A stretch of 64,000 nucleotides of DNA from an uncultured Clostridia bacterium (GCA_944412445.1 CALYBJ010000013.1:1-64000), one strand, 5' to 3'; counted from the stretch's first letter, positions 17,054-26,716 are shown. The notes: generated from the letters alone by a model not told the origin. A program made the numbers and translations.

Positions 17054-19303
17054 TTACTCTCCGAAGCTTGAAAAAATGTCCTCAAACATCACAACAAGCT
17101 TCTCAAAGAACGCCTTTATAAAATCGAAGAATTTTTCAATAAATGAAAGGCTGCTTCCGGTTCCGCTTTCAGATTCCGTTTCCTCATACTGAGTGGGATC
17201 CTGTCTGCCGGTGTAAACATAATCGTCGTCAACATCGGTATGCTTCCAGAGCTGCGCGCCGTAATAGGGATTTGCACATCCGTAATAAAGGCTTCCGTCG
17301 TCGCCTATTGCAAATGTACGGATACCGTGGTTATATTTATCGTTAAATCCGTTTCTTGTTATAGGCTCCCAGTTGATTCCGTCGCTTGTGCACCAAACCT
17401 CGCCGCCGGGATTCTTCTCATTGGCTACGGTTTCGGAAATTATCATATAGCTCTCAATATGATCCTTGTTTTCGGAAATCATGTTGAAAACATTCTTAAT
17501 TGAGTTTATACTCTCTGCAAGCTGCTTTGCCGCCGCCGTATCCGCAAGAACACCGCTGTTTATCATGCTGACTGCCTTTTCGCAGAAAGCGCTCATTTCA
17601 TCGGCGTATTTTACGCTGAAATCTATCATTTCGGAAAGGAATTCCGTTGTGGCAGTCTTGTCAATTCCGCTGTACAATGCGTAAAGAGCGTCAAACATAG
17701 GAGATGAAACAAGATTTTCAAGAGAATCAGCAAGCTCAGGCGTCAAAACCTTTTCGACAATGCCGGAGAAGGAAGAAAGAATATTCATAATTGAGGGAGA
17801 ACCTGTAAGCTCCTTAACAAGCGCCGCCGCGTAACCGATATTTGTTTTTACATCGTCCTTGCTGAGTCCCAGAAGATCTCCGTTTGTAAGCTGTGTTACA
17901 TATCCGAAAAGATTATAGTAATCTATCGTGTTGACATAAAGACGGCCGTTGTATTCAATACCTCTCCATGCGTACATTGTTGTGCCGTATTTCTCGTTGG
18001 TAAAGCCTGCTCCGAGATTTGCAACATATTCAATACTCTCGTCACAGTATTCCTCGTCGCCCATTACCATCTGAAGCTTGCCGTCCTTTGTAAGACGGTA
18101 TACGGAGCACTCGTTGTCACAGTCCTTTGCTACCGTGTCAAGTCCCTTGTAAAGCTGCTGTGTGTTGCCGGAAACTATACCGGAGAAAAGCTGAAGGAGA
18201 GGAGTCATGGGATTTGTCATTGTAAGGAAATATAAATCTCCGTCAAATACTACCGGGTTGTAGTTAATGTTGAGATAGTTGCCGAGGCTTGTGGGATACT
18301 GTCCGTTTTCTCCCGCAAACTCTGTCCATACCCAGCCGTGCTTGTTTGCAAGACCTGCCGCAATCTCTTCATCGGACGCCGCATGGCCTCTGTAAATAAC
18401 CATGCCCTTTGATGTGCCCAATGTGGCGAAAAGCTCATAGCCGGCTTCATATTCGTCGTTGGGATATGTAATCATATCGCTGAAATTAGCCGTTGTGCCG
18501 GTTTTTGTATAGTATGCGAAATCCTCTGCGTCCGCAATAGTCTGATAGTCTCCGCTGTCGCCTGTTGTTGTAAGGAAAATAGAAGCTGAGCTTAAATATC
18601 CCTCGGGAACGGGACTGCTTCCGCCTACAAACATTGTTTCTCCGTCATCGCTTACGCACATTGCTCTGAGAGTTGTGTTTTCAAAAACAACCTCCGGCAA
18701 ATCATAAGGCTTTTCTTCGTCTACCCTGTAAAGAAGGCAGCGTCCCGTAAGAAGAGCGTCCATATATACGTCGCCTTTAAACTCAACAGCCGCTCTGAAG
18801 CCTGTTACTACGCCGTAATCAGGATCTCCCTTGTGCTCGCCGGGAGCAAAGAGAAGCTCCATCTCCCCTGTTTCCTCGCAGTAGCGGAAAATCTTCGCCG
18901 TATAATAGGAATCATCCTCGCAGCGGTCGATTTCACCGTGTGCGGCAAAATCTACGATGGCGTCAACAAGCTCGTCCGTAACTTCAATGCCTGCATTCTC
19001 CGCAGCCTTTGAAATGGATTCAACCATCTGCCAGAGTCCGTTTGCCCATGTGCCGATATAAAGATATCCGTTATTGTTTGCCATTGCCCAGCAATAGCTG
19101 CTGGCTCTGTCCCCTCCGGGCAGCAAGCCGTCGATTTCACCCTCCAGCCTGTCAGGATTTGAAACCTTTTCAAGAACATACTTTGAACCGTCAAGATGGG
19201 TGTAAATTCCGTCTGCAAAAACAGGAATAAACAATACGGTTATCAAAGTAGCCACCGCTGTTATTGAGGCAAGAATACGCCTCAAAACTGTGTGTTTTTT
19301 CAT
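17054..19303 (-). CDS. Large secreted protein, possible beta-propeller, unknown function
   Basis: 749 residues. A signal peptide (MKKHTVLRRILASITAVATLI...VFADG) is followed by a long beta-rich region with repeated short motifs that look like propeller blades: GYLYIGTWANGLW, FKGDVYMDAL, DDGETMFVGGS, FDGDLYFLT, YNGRLYVNT, DDGSLYYGCA, each a surface-exposed D/N-G-x-L-Y. A helical insert (about 490-600) interrupts it. The C-terminus is a 30-residue aromatic amphipathic helix (FIEKFFDFIKAFFEKL...). I do not know the family. The start at 19303 is chosen because GGGGGAC lies 8 nt upstream and the signal peptide begins there; the codon at 19354 would add an untypical leader. Confidence 0.75.
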   Translation of the reverse strand: MKKHTVLRRILASITAVATLITVLFIPVFADGIYTHLDGSKYVLEKVSNPDRLEGEIDGLLPGGDRASSYCWAMANNNGYLYIGTWANGLWQMVESISKAAENAGIEVTDELVDAIVDFAAHGEIDRCEDDSYYTAKIFRYCEETGEMELLFAPGEHKGDPDYGVVTGFRAAVEFKGDVYMDALLTGRCLLYRVDEEKPYDLPEVVFENTTLRAMCVSDDGETMFVGGSSPVPEGYLSSASIFLTTTGDSGDYQTIADAEDFAYYTKTGTTANFSDMITYPNDEYEAGYELFATLGTSKGMVIYRGHAASDEEIAAGLANKHGWVWTEFAGENGQYPTSLGNYLNINYNPVVFDGDLYFLTMTNPMTPLLQLFSGIVSGNTQQLYKGLDTVAKDCDNECSVYRLTKDGKLQMVMGDEEYCDESIEYVANLGAGFTNEKYGTTMYAWRGIEYNGRLYVNTIDYYNLFGYVTQLTNGDLLGLSKDDVKTNIGYAAALVKELTGSPSIMNILSSFSGIVEKVLTPELADSLENLVSSPMFDALYALYSGIDKTATTEFLSEMIDFSVKYADEMSAFCEKAVSMINSGVLADTAAAKQLAESINSIKNVFNMISENKDHIESYMIISETVANEKNPGGEVWCTSDGINWEPITRNGFNDKYNHGIRTFAIGDDGSLYYGCANPYYGAQLWKHTDVDDDYVYTGRQDPTQYEETESESGTGSSLSFIEKFFDFIKAFFEKLVVMFEDIFSSFGE

Positions 19304-19372
19304 TTTTCGTGTCCCCCTTAAAATTTTCTTCCGGGTAAAAAATATACAGTACACTTTTATACCCTGTGATAA

Positions 19373-19401
19373 ATTATATACAAATTAATGGAAAGTGTCA
19401 A
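19373..19401 (-). promoter_or_regulatory. Consensus SigA promoter for the large secreted-protein gene
   Basis: Reverse strand: TTGACA (19396-19401), 17 nt, TATAAT (19373-19378), a perfect match to both hexamers. This suggests strong expression. Confidence 0.88.
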
Positions 19402-19564
19402 CAATTTTTATACAATTTTTTAAAAAATTATTAATAAAACTTTAAGGAATTGCTACTAAATAGTTAAATTTTAACATTTTATGACCATTTAATGTCTATA
19501 AAATCCATCATTGCCCGTAAGCGTTATTAAGCGGAATTTATGCTCTGTTTTCCAAACAAAAAAA
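19402..19564. other. AT-rich intergenic stretch without a gene
   Basis: Between the promoter of the large secreted protein and the terminator of the phosphoesterase. I see no coding potential or strong fold in it. Confidence 0.5.
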
Positions 19565-19584
19565 CAGACGGCATAAGCCGTCTG
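19565..19584 (-). terminator. Terminator of the phosphoesterase gene
   Basis: 8-bp stem CAGACGGC/GCCGTCTG with loop ATAA, followed on the reverse strand by a run of U (the A-run at 19558-19564). Confidence 0.88.
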
Positions 19585-19601
19585 CCTGTTATCTTTTTAT
19601 C

Positions 19602-20753
19602 TTATGCAAACAAGTTTGTTATTCTTATATACAGATTGTTGAAGAAAGAAAAAATCTTGTTAAAGAATCCTATCATCTGATATTTAATCATCTGAAGCTG
19701 ATTATCGCCGAAGTAATCGGTAAATGTTACTATTTCAGTTTCATAGGTCCATGTGTCGGACTCGTTTAATGTGATAACTCTGATTCCTCTTGAGTTATTG
19801 TCACCGTAGGATCTGAAGCCGCAGGTAGGAGTATTTATAAGGTCTATTCCCTTATAAGGAACTATAAAGGAGTTGCAGTGATCATGTCCGGTAACTATTC
19901 CGATAACATCGCCCTGCTGAAGGAATGCGTCAAATTCGCCGCCGTTAACGCCGGAGGGACAGGGGCTTTCGCCAAGTATACTGCCTTCTGCCGCATTGTC
20001 GGGAAGAACATAATATTTTCCTGACTTTATAACCGCGCCTTCGGTATCTGCGGGAACTTCCTTGAGAGCCTCATAGATTTCGGGAACGATTATGTGCTGG
20101 AAAGCCATTGAAGGAACAGCTTCGCCGCCGTTTGCAGCCTTAAGCTCGTTTGACTTTTCAACATACCAGTCAAGCTGGTCCTGCTTAACATGATCATAGT
20201 CGCCGTTTTCATCCCTTGCGCCCGTATCAAAGAGCCAGCAGTTAAATGCAACCTTTGTATCGTCGGATGAAGAATAAATGGGGATATTGTATGTGCCGCA
20301 GCCCCAAATTGCATCGCCTTCGTCATAGGAGATGCTGCAATCGTATGAATTATAAATTGCCATCTGCTCTTCCTTTGTAAGGCCGCTGCCGGCTTCGTCA
20401 TGGTTTCCGAAAACGGTGGCAACAGGGATTCCGAAGGAATCAAGAATATTCATAATATTTCTTATTCCTTTTTCTGAGGAAGCTGCCGTACGAGTTGTCA
20501 TGCCGTTGATATTGTCACCGGCCATGATAATAAGGTCAGGCTGTTCAGCCTCAATAGCAGCTCTCAAAAAGTCAGCCGTAAGGGAAGAAAGAGCCACGCC
20601 GTCCTGAATGTCGGCAAGATTCATGATTTTAAATGTTCCGTCCTCGTTAAACTGAAGCTTTGCTTCTTCTGCGGGTGTTGCCGCAGAAGCCATAGGCATT
20701 ACCGAGCACAAAAGCATTACAACACATATAACCGCCGCAAGTGCTTTTTTCAT
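19602..20753 (-). CDS. Secreted calcineurin-like metallophosphoesterase (Dcr2/purple-phosphatase type)
   Basis: 383 residues with a signal peptide (about 1-25). The dimetal site follows the family order: LADIQD near residue 50 (the D-x-H block, with Gln where His is common), GDN near 79, GNHDE near 116, a His in FQHII near 218, and GHDH near 290. It would hydrolyse a phosphoester outside the cell; the substrate is unknown. The C-terminus is an aromatic amphipathic tail (GFFNKIFSFFNNLYIRI) resembling the tail of the neighbouring secreted protein. GGAGGT lies 8 nt before the ATG. Confidence 0.9.
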   Translation of the reverse strand: MKKALAAVICVVMLLCSVMPMASAATPAEEAKLQFNEDGTFKIMNLADIQDGVALSSLTADFLRAAIEAEQPDLIIMAGDNINGMTTRTAASSEKGIRNIMNILDSFGIPVATVFGNHDEAGSGLTKEEQMAIYNSYDCSISYDEGDAIWGCGTYNIPIYSSSDDTKVAFNCWLFDTGARDENGDYDHVKQDQLDWYVEKSNELKAANGGEAVPSMAFQHIIVPEIYEALKEVPADTEGAVIKSGKYYVLPDNAAEGSILGESPCPSGVNGGEFDAFLQQGDVIGIVTGHDHCNSFIVPYKGIDLINTPTCGFRSYGDNNSRGIRVITLNESDTWTYETEIVTFTDYFGDNQLQMIKYQMIGFFNKIFSFFNNLYIRITNLFA

Positions 20754-20785
20754 TATAATATACCTCCGTTGAAAAATATAATTTT

Positions 20786-20813
20786 ATTATACCTTAAATA
20801 AATTTTTTGTCAA
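20786..20813 (-). promoter_or_regulatory. SigA promoter of the phosphoesterase gene
   Basis: Reverse strand: TTGACA (20808-20813), 16 nt, TATAAT (20786-20791). Confidence 0.85.
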
Positions 20814-20870
20814 TAATTTTAACAAATCTTTAAAAAAAATTTATTTGCAAAAGCTAACTCTTAATCGGAC

Positions 20871-20894
20871 AAAAAAAAGGGAGCCGAAGCTCCC
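20871..20894 (-). terminator. Terminator of the 20909 membrane-protein gene
   Basis: GGGAGC/GCTCCC stem with a CGAA loop, followed by eight U on the reverse strand, 15 bp past the stop codon. Confidence 0.9.
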
Positions 20895-20908
20895 TGAATT
20901 TTTAATTG

Positions 20909-22795
20909 TCAGCCCTGAGTGGTGTCTTCTCCTGCCAGTGTCATGGAGGATGCCTCAGTCCAGTTATCGCCTACCGCGGAATCTTTGTAAGTTACGGTTA
21001 CCGCATCGCCCTTTGCAAAGAATATTGCCTGGGGAATTTTATCTGCCGTTACCTTATAGTATACACTGCCGCCGCTTATCCTTATATAATAACAGGTTGT
21101 GCCGCTTTCAGTCTGGGATTTAATATCCTCAATTATACCCGTTGCGGTATTTGTAACATCGGGCTTTGTATTTTCCTGAGCCTGGCCTCCGTTTTCCGAG
21201 GGAGTTTCCGGCGCTACCGATGTGTCAACATTTATTGTTACCGACTTTTTCTCCTGTAATACCTTTGCGTAGTTTTCAATACATGTTACAAGATTGGGCG
21301 TGCCGTCGGCGTCGTCTGTGGCAACTATATTATAGTTGCTTACATTTACCATGGCGTAGCTTTTTACAACATTGTTGCTGTCCTTCAGGGACATAAAGTA
21401 GGTGGCTTCGCCGTCAAGATTTATAAGAAGGGGGAAGGTCGCGTTCCATGCCTTGTCGGAAAGTGCTCCCTCGGCAGATCTTTCAGCCGCAGTTTCCGTG
21501 GCTCCCGTGGTATTGTAGAACATGGCTTCCTTTGTTCTCTGATTTATAAGGATAAATCCTAAAATAGATTCGTCCGAGGTAACGCTGGTAACGCCTGTAT
21601 AGATATATACGTCGTCGTCCATGGCAATGTAGCTTGAGCCTGATGTTGCCATTTTAACGCCTGTCTGTCCGAATACGGAGTTCCAGAAGCCTCCGCTGTA
21701 TGTTCCGTAGTAGTTATACTGCTGAACAAGAAGGCTTGCGTCGTAAACCTGGTCAATCCACATAAGGTCAACCTTATTGCCGTCGCTGTCGGTTGAGGAG
21801 CCCTTGGCAACATCCTCAATGGGGTAGTAAACGCTGTCGCCGGTAACGGCTTCAACCATTATAATACCCTTAACATCATCGCCTCCTATGAGGCCGACTT
21901 TCTTTTCTATTACCTCGCATATCCAGTAAGGAGTTCCGTTATCGTCAATTTCAAAGGACACATTTCCGAAAATTTCGGTGGGATACTTAAATCTTATAAT
22001 TCTCAGGAGATTCTTTCCGAAATGCTCCGCAGGAGAATATCTCATATAGCCTTCGGCGCCTTCGCCGTCGTTAAGGAAAACAAACTCCGTTGCCTGGGTG
22101 TTCATATTTACTATAACATAGCCCGGGAAGCCTTCGGAAGTATTGTTGAGCCACTTAAAAATGTTTCCGTAGCGGAGAGGATACACTCTGCAGGGACTTC
22201 CCTTATAGTTAATCTGTGTAGAATACTCCGTTGCAAGCTCAAACTGAGATTCAAGACCTATGGTTGCAAGGTCGCCCAAAACCTTATCGGCAAGCTTTTC
22301 CGCAGCGGCGCTGTCAATCATCGCAACATTATCAAAATCCACCGTGCTGTCAATCTTTGTAACGCTGGAGTTGATATCCGTCTGCTCGCTTATTGTAAGA
22401 AGCTGACTGAAATCCTTGGCTCTGAAAAATACGCTTGAGGTAAGATATCCTATCAGGAGCACAACCGCAAGTATCAATACGATTACTACGGGAGCTATTG
22501 CCGTTCTCTTGACATAAGGCAGATACTCCGGTTTTATAAACGCTTTTGACAGAAGAAAGTTGCAGGCTACAAATATTACCGCAATTATAGCCCAGAACAT
22601 ATAAAATTCAAGAGCGCCGAAATTCATTGGCGGCAGCATGAAATAATATGTTATAAATCCGGCAACAGCCGTAATTATAACGCTTAATACAATTTTAAGT
22701 CCTGCCTTTTCAGGGGGAATATAAACCTCCTTGGTAGAGGATTTTCCTTTGCCCTTTCCCTTGTCGGAAAAGTCAACTTTAATAGGCTCGCTCAT
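20909..22795 (-). CDS. Four-helix membrane protein with large extracellular domain, unknown function
   Basis: 628 residues. A Lys-rich cytosolic N-terminus is followed by three to four membrane helices (about 30-135) and then about 450 extracellular residues. These include two related blocks of strands around conserved phrases such as FPGYVIVNMNTQATEF, YWICEVIEKKVGL and SILGFILINQRTKEAMFY, similar in style to PepSY-like propeptide domains. After a Pro/Glu/Gln linker the last 75 residues form a small beta barrel like an OB fold. No catalytic motif is seen. The start at 22795 has AGGAGA 7 nt upstream; the codon at 22834 would lie within the promoter's transcribed leader but has no ribosome site. 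Single gene. Confidence 0.75.
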   Translation of the reverse strand: MSEPIKVDFSDKGKGKGKSSTKEVYIPPEKAGLKIVLSVIITAVAGFITYYFMLPPMNFGALEFYMFWAIIAVIFVACNFLLSKAFIKPEYLPYVKRTAIAPVVIVLILAVVLLIGYLTSSVFFRAKDFSQLLTISEQTDINSSVTKIDSTVDFDNVAMIDSAAAEKLADKVLGDLATIGLESQFELATEYSTQINYKGSPCRVYPLRYGNIFKWLNNTSEGFPGYVIVNMNTQATEFVFLNDGEGAEGYMRYSPAEHFGKNLLRIIRFKYPTEIFGNVSFEIDDNGTPYWICEVIEKKVGLIGGDDVKGIIMVEAVTGDSVYYPIEDVAKGSSTDSDGNKVDLMWIDQVYDASLLVQQYNYYGTYSGGFWNSVFGQTGVKMATSGSSYIAMDDDVYIYTGVTSVTSDESILGFILINQRTKEAMFYNTTGATETAAERSAEGALSDKAWNATFPLLINLDGEATYFMSLKDSNNVVKSYAMVNVSNYNIVATDDADGTPNLVTCIENYAKVLQEKKSVTINVDTSVAPETPSENGGQAQENTKPDVTNTATGIIEDIKSQTESGTTCYYIRISGGSVYYKVTADKIPQAIFFAKGDAVTVTYKDSAVGDNWTEASSMTLAGEDTTQG

Positions 22796-22825
22796 TTTAT
22801 CATCTCCTGAAATGTGATTGAAATT

Positions 22826-22854
22826 ATTATACATTATAATACGGAATAATACAA
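22826..22854 (-). promoter_or_regulatory. Probable promoter of the 20909 gene
   Basis: Reverse strand: TTGTAT (22849-22854), 17 nt, TATAAT (22826-22831). Confidence 0.65.
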
Positions 22855-22894
22855 GTGTTTTTTAAGGAACAATCTTTTTGCTATGCAAAAATAA

Positions 22895-22923
22895 TTGACA
22901 TTTATATAAAATCGACGCATAAT
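22895..22923 (+). promoter_or_regulatory. SigA promoter of the GNAT gene
   Basis: TTGACA (22895-22900), 17 nt, CATAAT (22918-22923), 40 bp before the ATG. Confidence 0.75.
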
Positions 22924-22963
22924 TAGTACGATTTAAAAAAATTTGAAAAGAGGCTTTATAAAA

Positions 22964-23443
22964 ATGAACATTACCGTAAGAAAAGCTGAAAAAAAGGACG
23001 CTCCGAGGCTTGTTGAGCTTTTGGGAACAATAGCGGAGCTTCACCACAGGGGCAGACCGGACATATATTCGGCGGGAGGAGCAAAATACACGGTAAAAGA
23101 TGTTGAAAAGAAAATCGGAAACAAGGACGAATTGATTCTTGTTGCCGTAAACGATGACGGTTATATTATGGGCTATACAATGTCAAAAATATTCAACACA
23201 AAAAAAGACGATATTATGATAAGCTTTAAAAGTATGTATATTGACGATGTATGCGTTGACGCTTCATTCAGAAGAAACGGCGCAGGCAGAAAGCTTATGG
23301 AGGCGACAAAGGCTCATGGACAGGCGGCAGGCTGTCACAATGTGGTATTAAATGTATGGGCATTTAACGAAAACGCAGTGGAATTTTACAAAAGCTGCGG
23401 AATGAAGGTTCAGAGAATGTATATGGAGTATCTTCTTGACTGA
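22964..23443 (+). CDS. GNAT family N-acetyltransferase
   Basis: 159 residues, a complete single-domain GNAT. ITVRKAEKKDAPRLVELL is the usual first strand and helix. The central strand IDDVCVDASFRRNGAGRKLM holds the acetyl-CoA loop R-x-x-G-x-G, and LNVWAFNENAVEFYKSCGM is the closing motif. It resembles RimI/YitI-type enzymes that acetylate small amines or protein N-termini; the substrate is unknown. The start is ATG 22964; AGAGG lies 11 nt upstream. Monocistronic, with a strong terminator. Confidence 0.9.
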   Translation: MNITVRKAEKKDAPRLVELLGTIAELHHRGRPDIYSAGGAKYTVKDVEKKIGNKDELILVAVNDDGYIMGYTMSKIFNTKKDDIMISFKSMYIDDVCVDASFRRNGAGRKLMEATKAHGQAAGCHNVVLNVWAFNENAVEFYKSCGMKVQRMYMEYLLD

Positions 23444-23495
23444 AAAATACATAAGAGCATAAAAAAAAAGCCGGGCTTTCAGCCGGCCGGACAGA

Positions 23496-23518
23496 AACGG
23501 CAAAAAGCCGTTTTTTTT
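23496..23518 (+). terminator. Terminator of the GNAT gene
   Basis: AACGGC/GCCGTT stem, loop AAAAA, then an eight-U run. A second G/C-rich palindrome (23470-23490) lies just before it. Confidence 0.92.
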
Positions 23519-23522
23519 CGTT

Positions 23523-23756
23523 TCAGCGTCTTACAAGCTCGTCTTCGATAAATTCTCTGAAATGACATTCTTCAAGACCGCTTTCATTCATTCGTTTAAT
23601 CATCTCCTCTACCTTGCATTTGTCTACCGAAACATCCTCCATCTGAACATTCCTGCCGGTAATACCGTACGAAACATAGTTTACACCCTCTATGTTTATT
23701 TCAGAAATGTTCATTGAGTATATTGCTTCTGAATCATCCGCACCTTTCATACACAC
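23523..23756 (-). CDS. Small conserved protein, possibly DUF6514-like
   Basis: 77 residues, cytosolic, no membrane segment. The N-terminal half forms short strands around NYVSYGITGRNVQMEDVSVD; the C-terminal half is a helix with KVEEMIKRMNESGLEECHFREFIEDEL. The pattern fits small clostridial proteins grouped as DUF6514, by memory only. The start is GTG (23754-23756), 6 nt after AGAGG; an ATG two codons later is the alternative, 12 nt from the same site. Its promoter is bracketed by an unusual inverted repeat. Role unknown. Confidence 0.7.
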   Translation of the reverse strand: MCMKGADDSEAIYSMNISEINIEGVNYVSYGITGRNVQMEDVSVDKCKVEEMIKRMNESGLEECHFREFIEDELVRR

Positions 23757-23783
23757 AAAAAACCTCTTTAATAATATTTAATT

Positions 23784-23837
23784 TTTGTTAGATTATAACA
23801 TACTTTTATACTTATGACAATTCCGCAATCTAACAAA
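23784..23837. repeat. 11-bp inverted repeat bracketing the promoter of the 77-residue gene
   Basis: TTTGTTAGATT (23784-23794) and its exact complement AATCTAACAAA (23827-23837), separated by 32 bp. The -10 lies across the left arm and the -35 just inside the right arm. Probably a regulator site or a cruciform/RNA fold. Confidence 0.7.
23792..23820 (-). promoter_or_regulatory. Promoter of the 77-residue gene
   Basis: Reverse strand: TTGTCA (23815-23820), 17 nt, TATAAT (23792-23797). Confidence 0.75.
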
Positions 23838-23954
23838 TATTACCATAAAACATTGTAATTCATATAATTTGACCTGTATTCTCAAAAACTTAATAATATA
23901 TAGTTTTTGTTTTAATTTTAAAATTTCATTTGTTTTTAAGTTTAACATAAAAAT

Positions 23955-24004
23955 AATGACGCAAATTTCCACAAAATGCAGTGTTTTGTGTTATTTGCGT
24001 CATT
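23955..24004 (-). terminator. Long terminator hairpin after nfo
   Basis: Outer stem ATGACGCAAAT/ATTTGCGTCAT and inner stem CACAAAA/TTTTGTG separated by a small bulge; on the reverse strand AUUAUUUUUA follows. It closes the metal-efflux/nfo operon. Confidence 0.85.
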
Positions 24005-24023
24005 TTATGCGTTTTTGTATTTT

Positions 24024-24851
24024 TTAATATGCCGCCTTTATCATTGCTATTTCTCGGGCATAGCCCTCAATATCGTTAGGCGTTTCAAGATTTATGGGCA
24101 AGCCGTCCAGGGCAGGATGCTTTATAAATTTCATCAAAGCGTCAAAGCCTATGTGTCCTTCGCCGATTTTGGCGTGTCTGTCCTTATGGCTTCCGGGAGG
24201 GTTCATGCTGTCGTTAAGATGTATGGCTTTAAGCCTTTCCAGCCCGATTATCCTGTCAAACTCCTCCAGCACCTTATCAGGCTCGTTTATTATATCGTAG
24301 CCGCCGTCGGAAATATGGCAGGTATCAAGACATACTCCCAGCTTGTCATTAAGCTCCGTTCTGTCAATAACAGCTCGAATTTCCTCAAAGGTTCTGCCCA
24401 CCTCGCTTCCCTTGCCTGCCATGGTTTCAAGCAAAACCGTCGTGGTCATTTTGGGAAAAAGCGTTTTGTTAAGCAAATCAGCTATAAGCTCAATGCCCTT
24501 TTCCGCGCCCTGTCCCACATGGCTGCCCGGATGAAAATTATAGTAGTTTCCCGGAACATACTCCATTCTTTGCAAATCGTCGCAGAAAGCCTCAAAGGCA
24601 AAATTTCTTACTCTCTCATCAGCTCCGCAGGCGTTAAGAGTGTACGGAGCATGAGCGACTATTTTTCCGAAACCATGCTCCTTTGAAAACTCCAGAAAAG
24701 CTTTTACATCTTTTTCATCTATTGCCTTGGCGGCTCCTCCCCTGGGGTTCCGTGTAAAAAACTGAAAAGTGTTGGCGCCTATATCAAAGGCCTGTTTTCC
24801 CATTGCCAGAAATCCCTTTGACGCCGACAGATGACAGCCTATATATAACAT
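24024..24851 (-). CDS. nfo: Endonuclease IV (AP endonuclease)
   Basis: 275 residues, the normal size. A zinc-dependent TIM-barrel enzyme that nicks DNA 5' of abasic sites. The opening [14 protein letters not shown], the zinc ligands in HPGSHVG near 110, the Glu in [22 protein letters not shown] near 180 and [16 protein letters not shown] near 215 are all intact. The ATG lies 2 bp after the P-type ATPase stop codon, with AAGGAG inside that gene, so it is the last gene of the metal-efflux operon and probably responds to the same repressor. Confidence 0.97.
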   Translation of the reverse strand: MLYIGCHLSASKGFLAMGKQAFDIGANTFQFFTRNPRGGAAKAIDEKDVKAFLEFSKEHGFGKIVAHAPYTLNACGADERVRNFAFEAFCDDLQRMEYVPGNYYNFHPGSHVGQGAEKGIELIADLLNKTLFPKMTTTVLLETMAGKGSEVGRTFEEIRAVIDRTELNDKLGVCLDTCHISDGGYDIINEPDKVLEEFDRIIGLERLKAIHLNDSMNPPGSHKDRHAKIGEGHIGFDALMKFIKHPALDGLPINLETPNDIEGYAREIAMIKAAY

Positions 24852-24853
24852 GT

Positions 24854-26704
24854 TTATTTCTCCTTATGTTTCTCTAACGCTCTGAAGGAATTCAAAACGG
24901 CAAGCACCATTACTCCTACATCTCCGAAAACTGCAACGCCTATGCCCACAACATTAAGAGAACAGAGTATAAGAATCAAAACCTTTATGCCGATTGAAAA
25001 AATTATGTTTTCCTTTGCGATGTTCATGGTTTTTTTTGCGGCAGACAGTGCCGTTAAGATTTTGGAGGGCTTATCGTCCATAATAACTATATCAGCCGCT
25101 TCTATTGCCGCGTCGGAGCCTAAAGCCCCCATGGCTATGCCTACATCGGCTCTGGCAAGCACGGGAGCATCGTTTATTCCGTCTCCCACATAAACAGTTT
25201 TTCCCTTAAATGAGGGGTCGTTCATAACCTCCTCAAGCTTTTCCACCTTATCTCCCGGCAAAAGCTCGCTGTAAACTGCGTCAATACCTGCCTTCTGTCC
25301 TGCCCTTTCGGCTGAATCCCTGTTGTCACCCGTAAGCATCACTGTTTTTTTAAAGCCGGCTTTTTTAAGCTTTGACACAAGTCCGGCGCTGTCTTCCTTC
25401 ATCTCGTCGGATATTATTATACTTCCTTTAAAGGAATTGTCAACCGCAACATATACAACCGTTCCTCCCTGAGCCTTTTCATAAGGTATCCCTGCGCTTT
25501 CCATCAGGGCGCTGTTTCCCGCAAGAACAATATGTCCCTTTACAGCGGCTTTTATTCCTTTTCCCGAAATTTCTTCCGCCGAATCAATCAAATCGGTGTT
25601 TACGCTTTTTCCCCATGCCTCCCTTAATGACCGGGCAATAGGATGAACGGAGCCGTTTTCGCAGTATACGGCATACTCAAGAAGCTCCTGAGCCGAAATG
25701 TCAACGGGATTGATTTTTTCCACGGCGAAAATTCCCTTTGTAAGAGTACCCGTTTTATCAAAAACTATTTTATCAGCCTTGGAAAGCATTTCAAGATAAC
25801 TGCCGCCTTTTATAAGGACGCCCTGTTTTGCCGCTCCGCCTATTCCTCCGAAAAAGCTTAAAGGCACGGAAATTACAAGAGCGCAGGGACAAGATACTAC
25901 AAGAAACGACAAGGCTCTGTATATATAATCGGAAAACTCCGCTCCGTCTATCAAAAGAGGCGGCAATACTGCCAGCAGAACTGCCGCTGCGATTACTGCG
26001 GGAGTATAATACTTTGCAAACTTTGTTATAAATTTCTCCGATTTTGATTTTTTGGAGGAAGCCGTTTCAACAAGCTCCAGAATTTTGCTTACGGTGGAAT
26101 CCTCAAAGGTTTTTGTAACCTTTACGGTAAGAACGCCGTTCTGATTTATACAGCCGCTTAAAATCTCGTCGTTTTCGCCGATTTCACGGGGAACGGACTC
26201 TCCCGTCAGGGCAGATGTCTCAATAAAGGATTTACCCTTTATTACAACGCCGTCAAGAGGCACCTTTTCACCGGCTCCCACAACTATAATATCGCCGATT
26301 TTTACATCTTCCGGGTCTGCTTTCACCGTCTGTCCGTCCTTTAAAAGATTTGCGTATTCGGGACAGATATTCATAACCTCGCTTATGGATTTTCTTGACC
26401 TGCTTACGGCGAAATCCTCAAACATTTCACCTACTCTGTAAAATAAAACTACAAAAACTGCTTCCGGATATTCTTTTATAATAAACGCTCCCGCAGCTGC
26501 GATTACCATAAGGGTATTTTCATTAAAAATATTTCCCTTGACTATTCCCTTAAAGGCGTTGATTATAACCTCAAGGCCGCTTACAATAAACGCGGCAAGA
26601 TAAACGATAAGCTTAAATACGGAAAGGCTTTCGGGAATCAGCGCGGCTGCCAGAAACAGAACCGCACCGGATATTATAAACGCCAGATCCTTTTTCATGC
26701 TCAT
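24854..26704 (-). CDS. Heavy-metal P1B-type ATPase (Zn/Cd/Pb efflux, CadA/ZntA-like)
   Basis: 616 residues in the membrane. It has the actuator TGES (167-170), the metal-translocating SCPC (271-274), the phosphorylated DKTGT (316-320), TGDN and GDGIND motifs. The last helix has [18 protein letters not shown], whose Asp is typical of the Zn/Cd/Pb class and not of copper pumps. No HMA domain is fused at the N-terminus; the next gene upstream encodes one separately. AGGAGGAG precedes the ATG. It exports divalent soft metals from the cytosol; the exact ion is not proven by sequence. Confidence 0.93.
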   Translation of the reverse strand: MSMKKDLAFIISGAVLFLAAALIPESLSVFKLIVYLAAFIVSGLEVIINAFKGIVKGNIFNENTLMVIAAAGAFIIKEYPEAVFVVLFYRVGEMFEDFAVSRSRKSISEVMNICPEYANLLKDGQTVKADPEDVKIGDIIVVGAGEKVPLDGVVIKGKSFIETSALTGESVPREIGENDEILSGCINQNGVLTVKVTKTFEDSTVSKILELVETASSKKSKSEKFITKFAKYYTPAVIAAAVLLAVLPPLLIDGAEFSDYIYRALSFLVVSCPCALVISVPLSFFGGIGGAAKQGVLIKGGSYLEMLSKADKIVFDKTGTLTKGIFAVEKINPVDISAQELLEYAVYCENGSVHPIARSLREAWGKSVNTDLIDSAEEISGKGIKAAVKGHIVLAGNSALMESAGIPYEKAQGGTVVYVAVDNSFKGSIIISDEMKEDSAGLVSKLKKAGFKKTVMLTGDNRDSAERAGQKAGIDAVYSELLPGDKVEKLEEVMNDPSFKGKTVYVGDGINDAPVLARADVGIAMGALGSDAAIEAADIVIMDDKPSKILTALSAAKKTMNIAKENIIFSIGIKVLILILCSLNVVGIGVAVFGDVGVMVLAVLNSFRALEKHKEK

Positions 26705-26716
26705 GAAAAACTCCTC

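Noticed and set aside
23976..24686. A 236-codon open frame opposite nfo
   Set aside because: It is antisense to intact nfo and crosses its terminator hairpin; no family resemblance.
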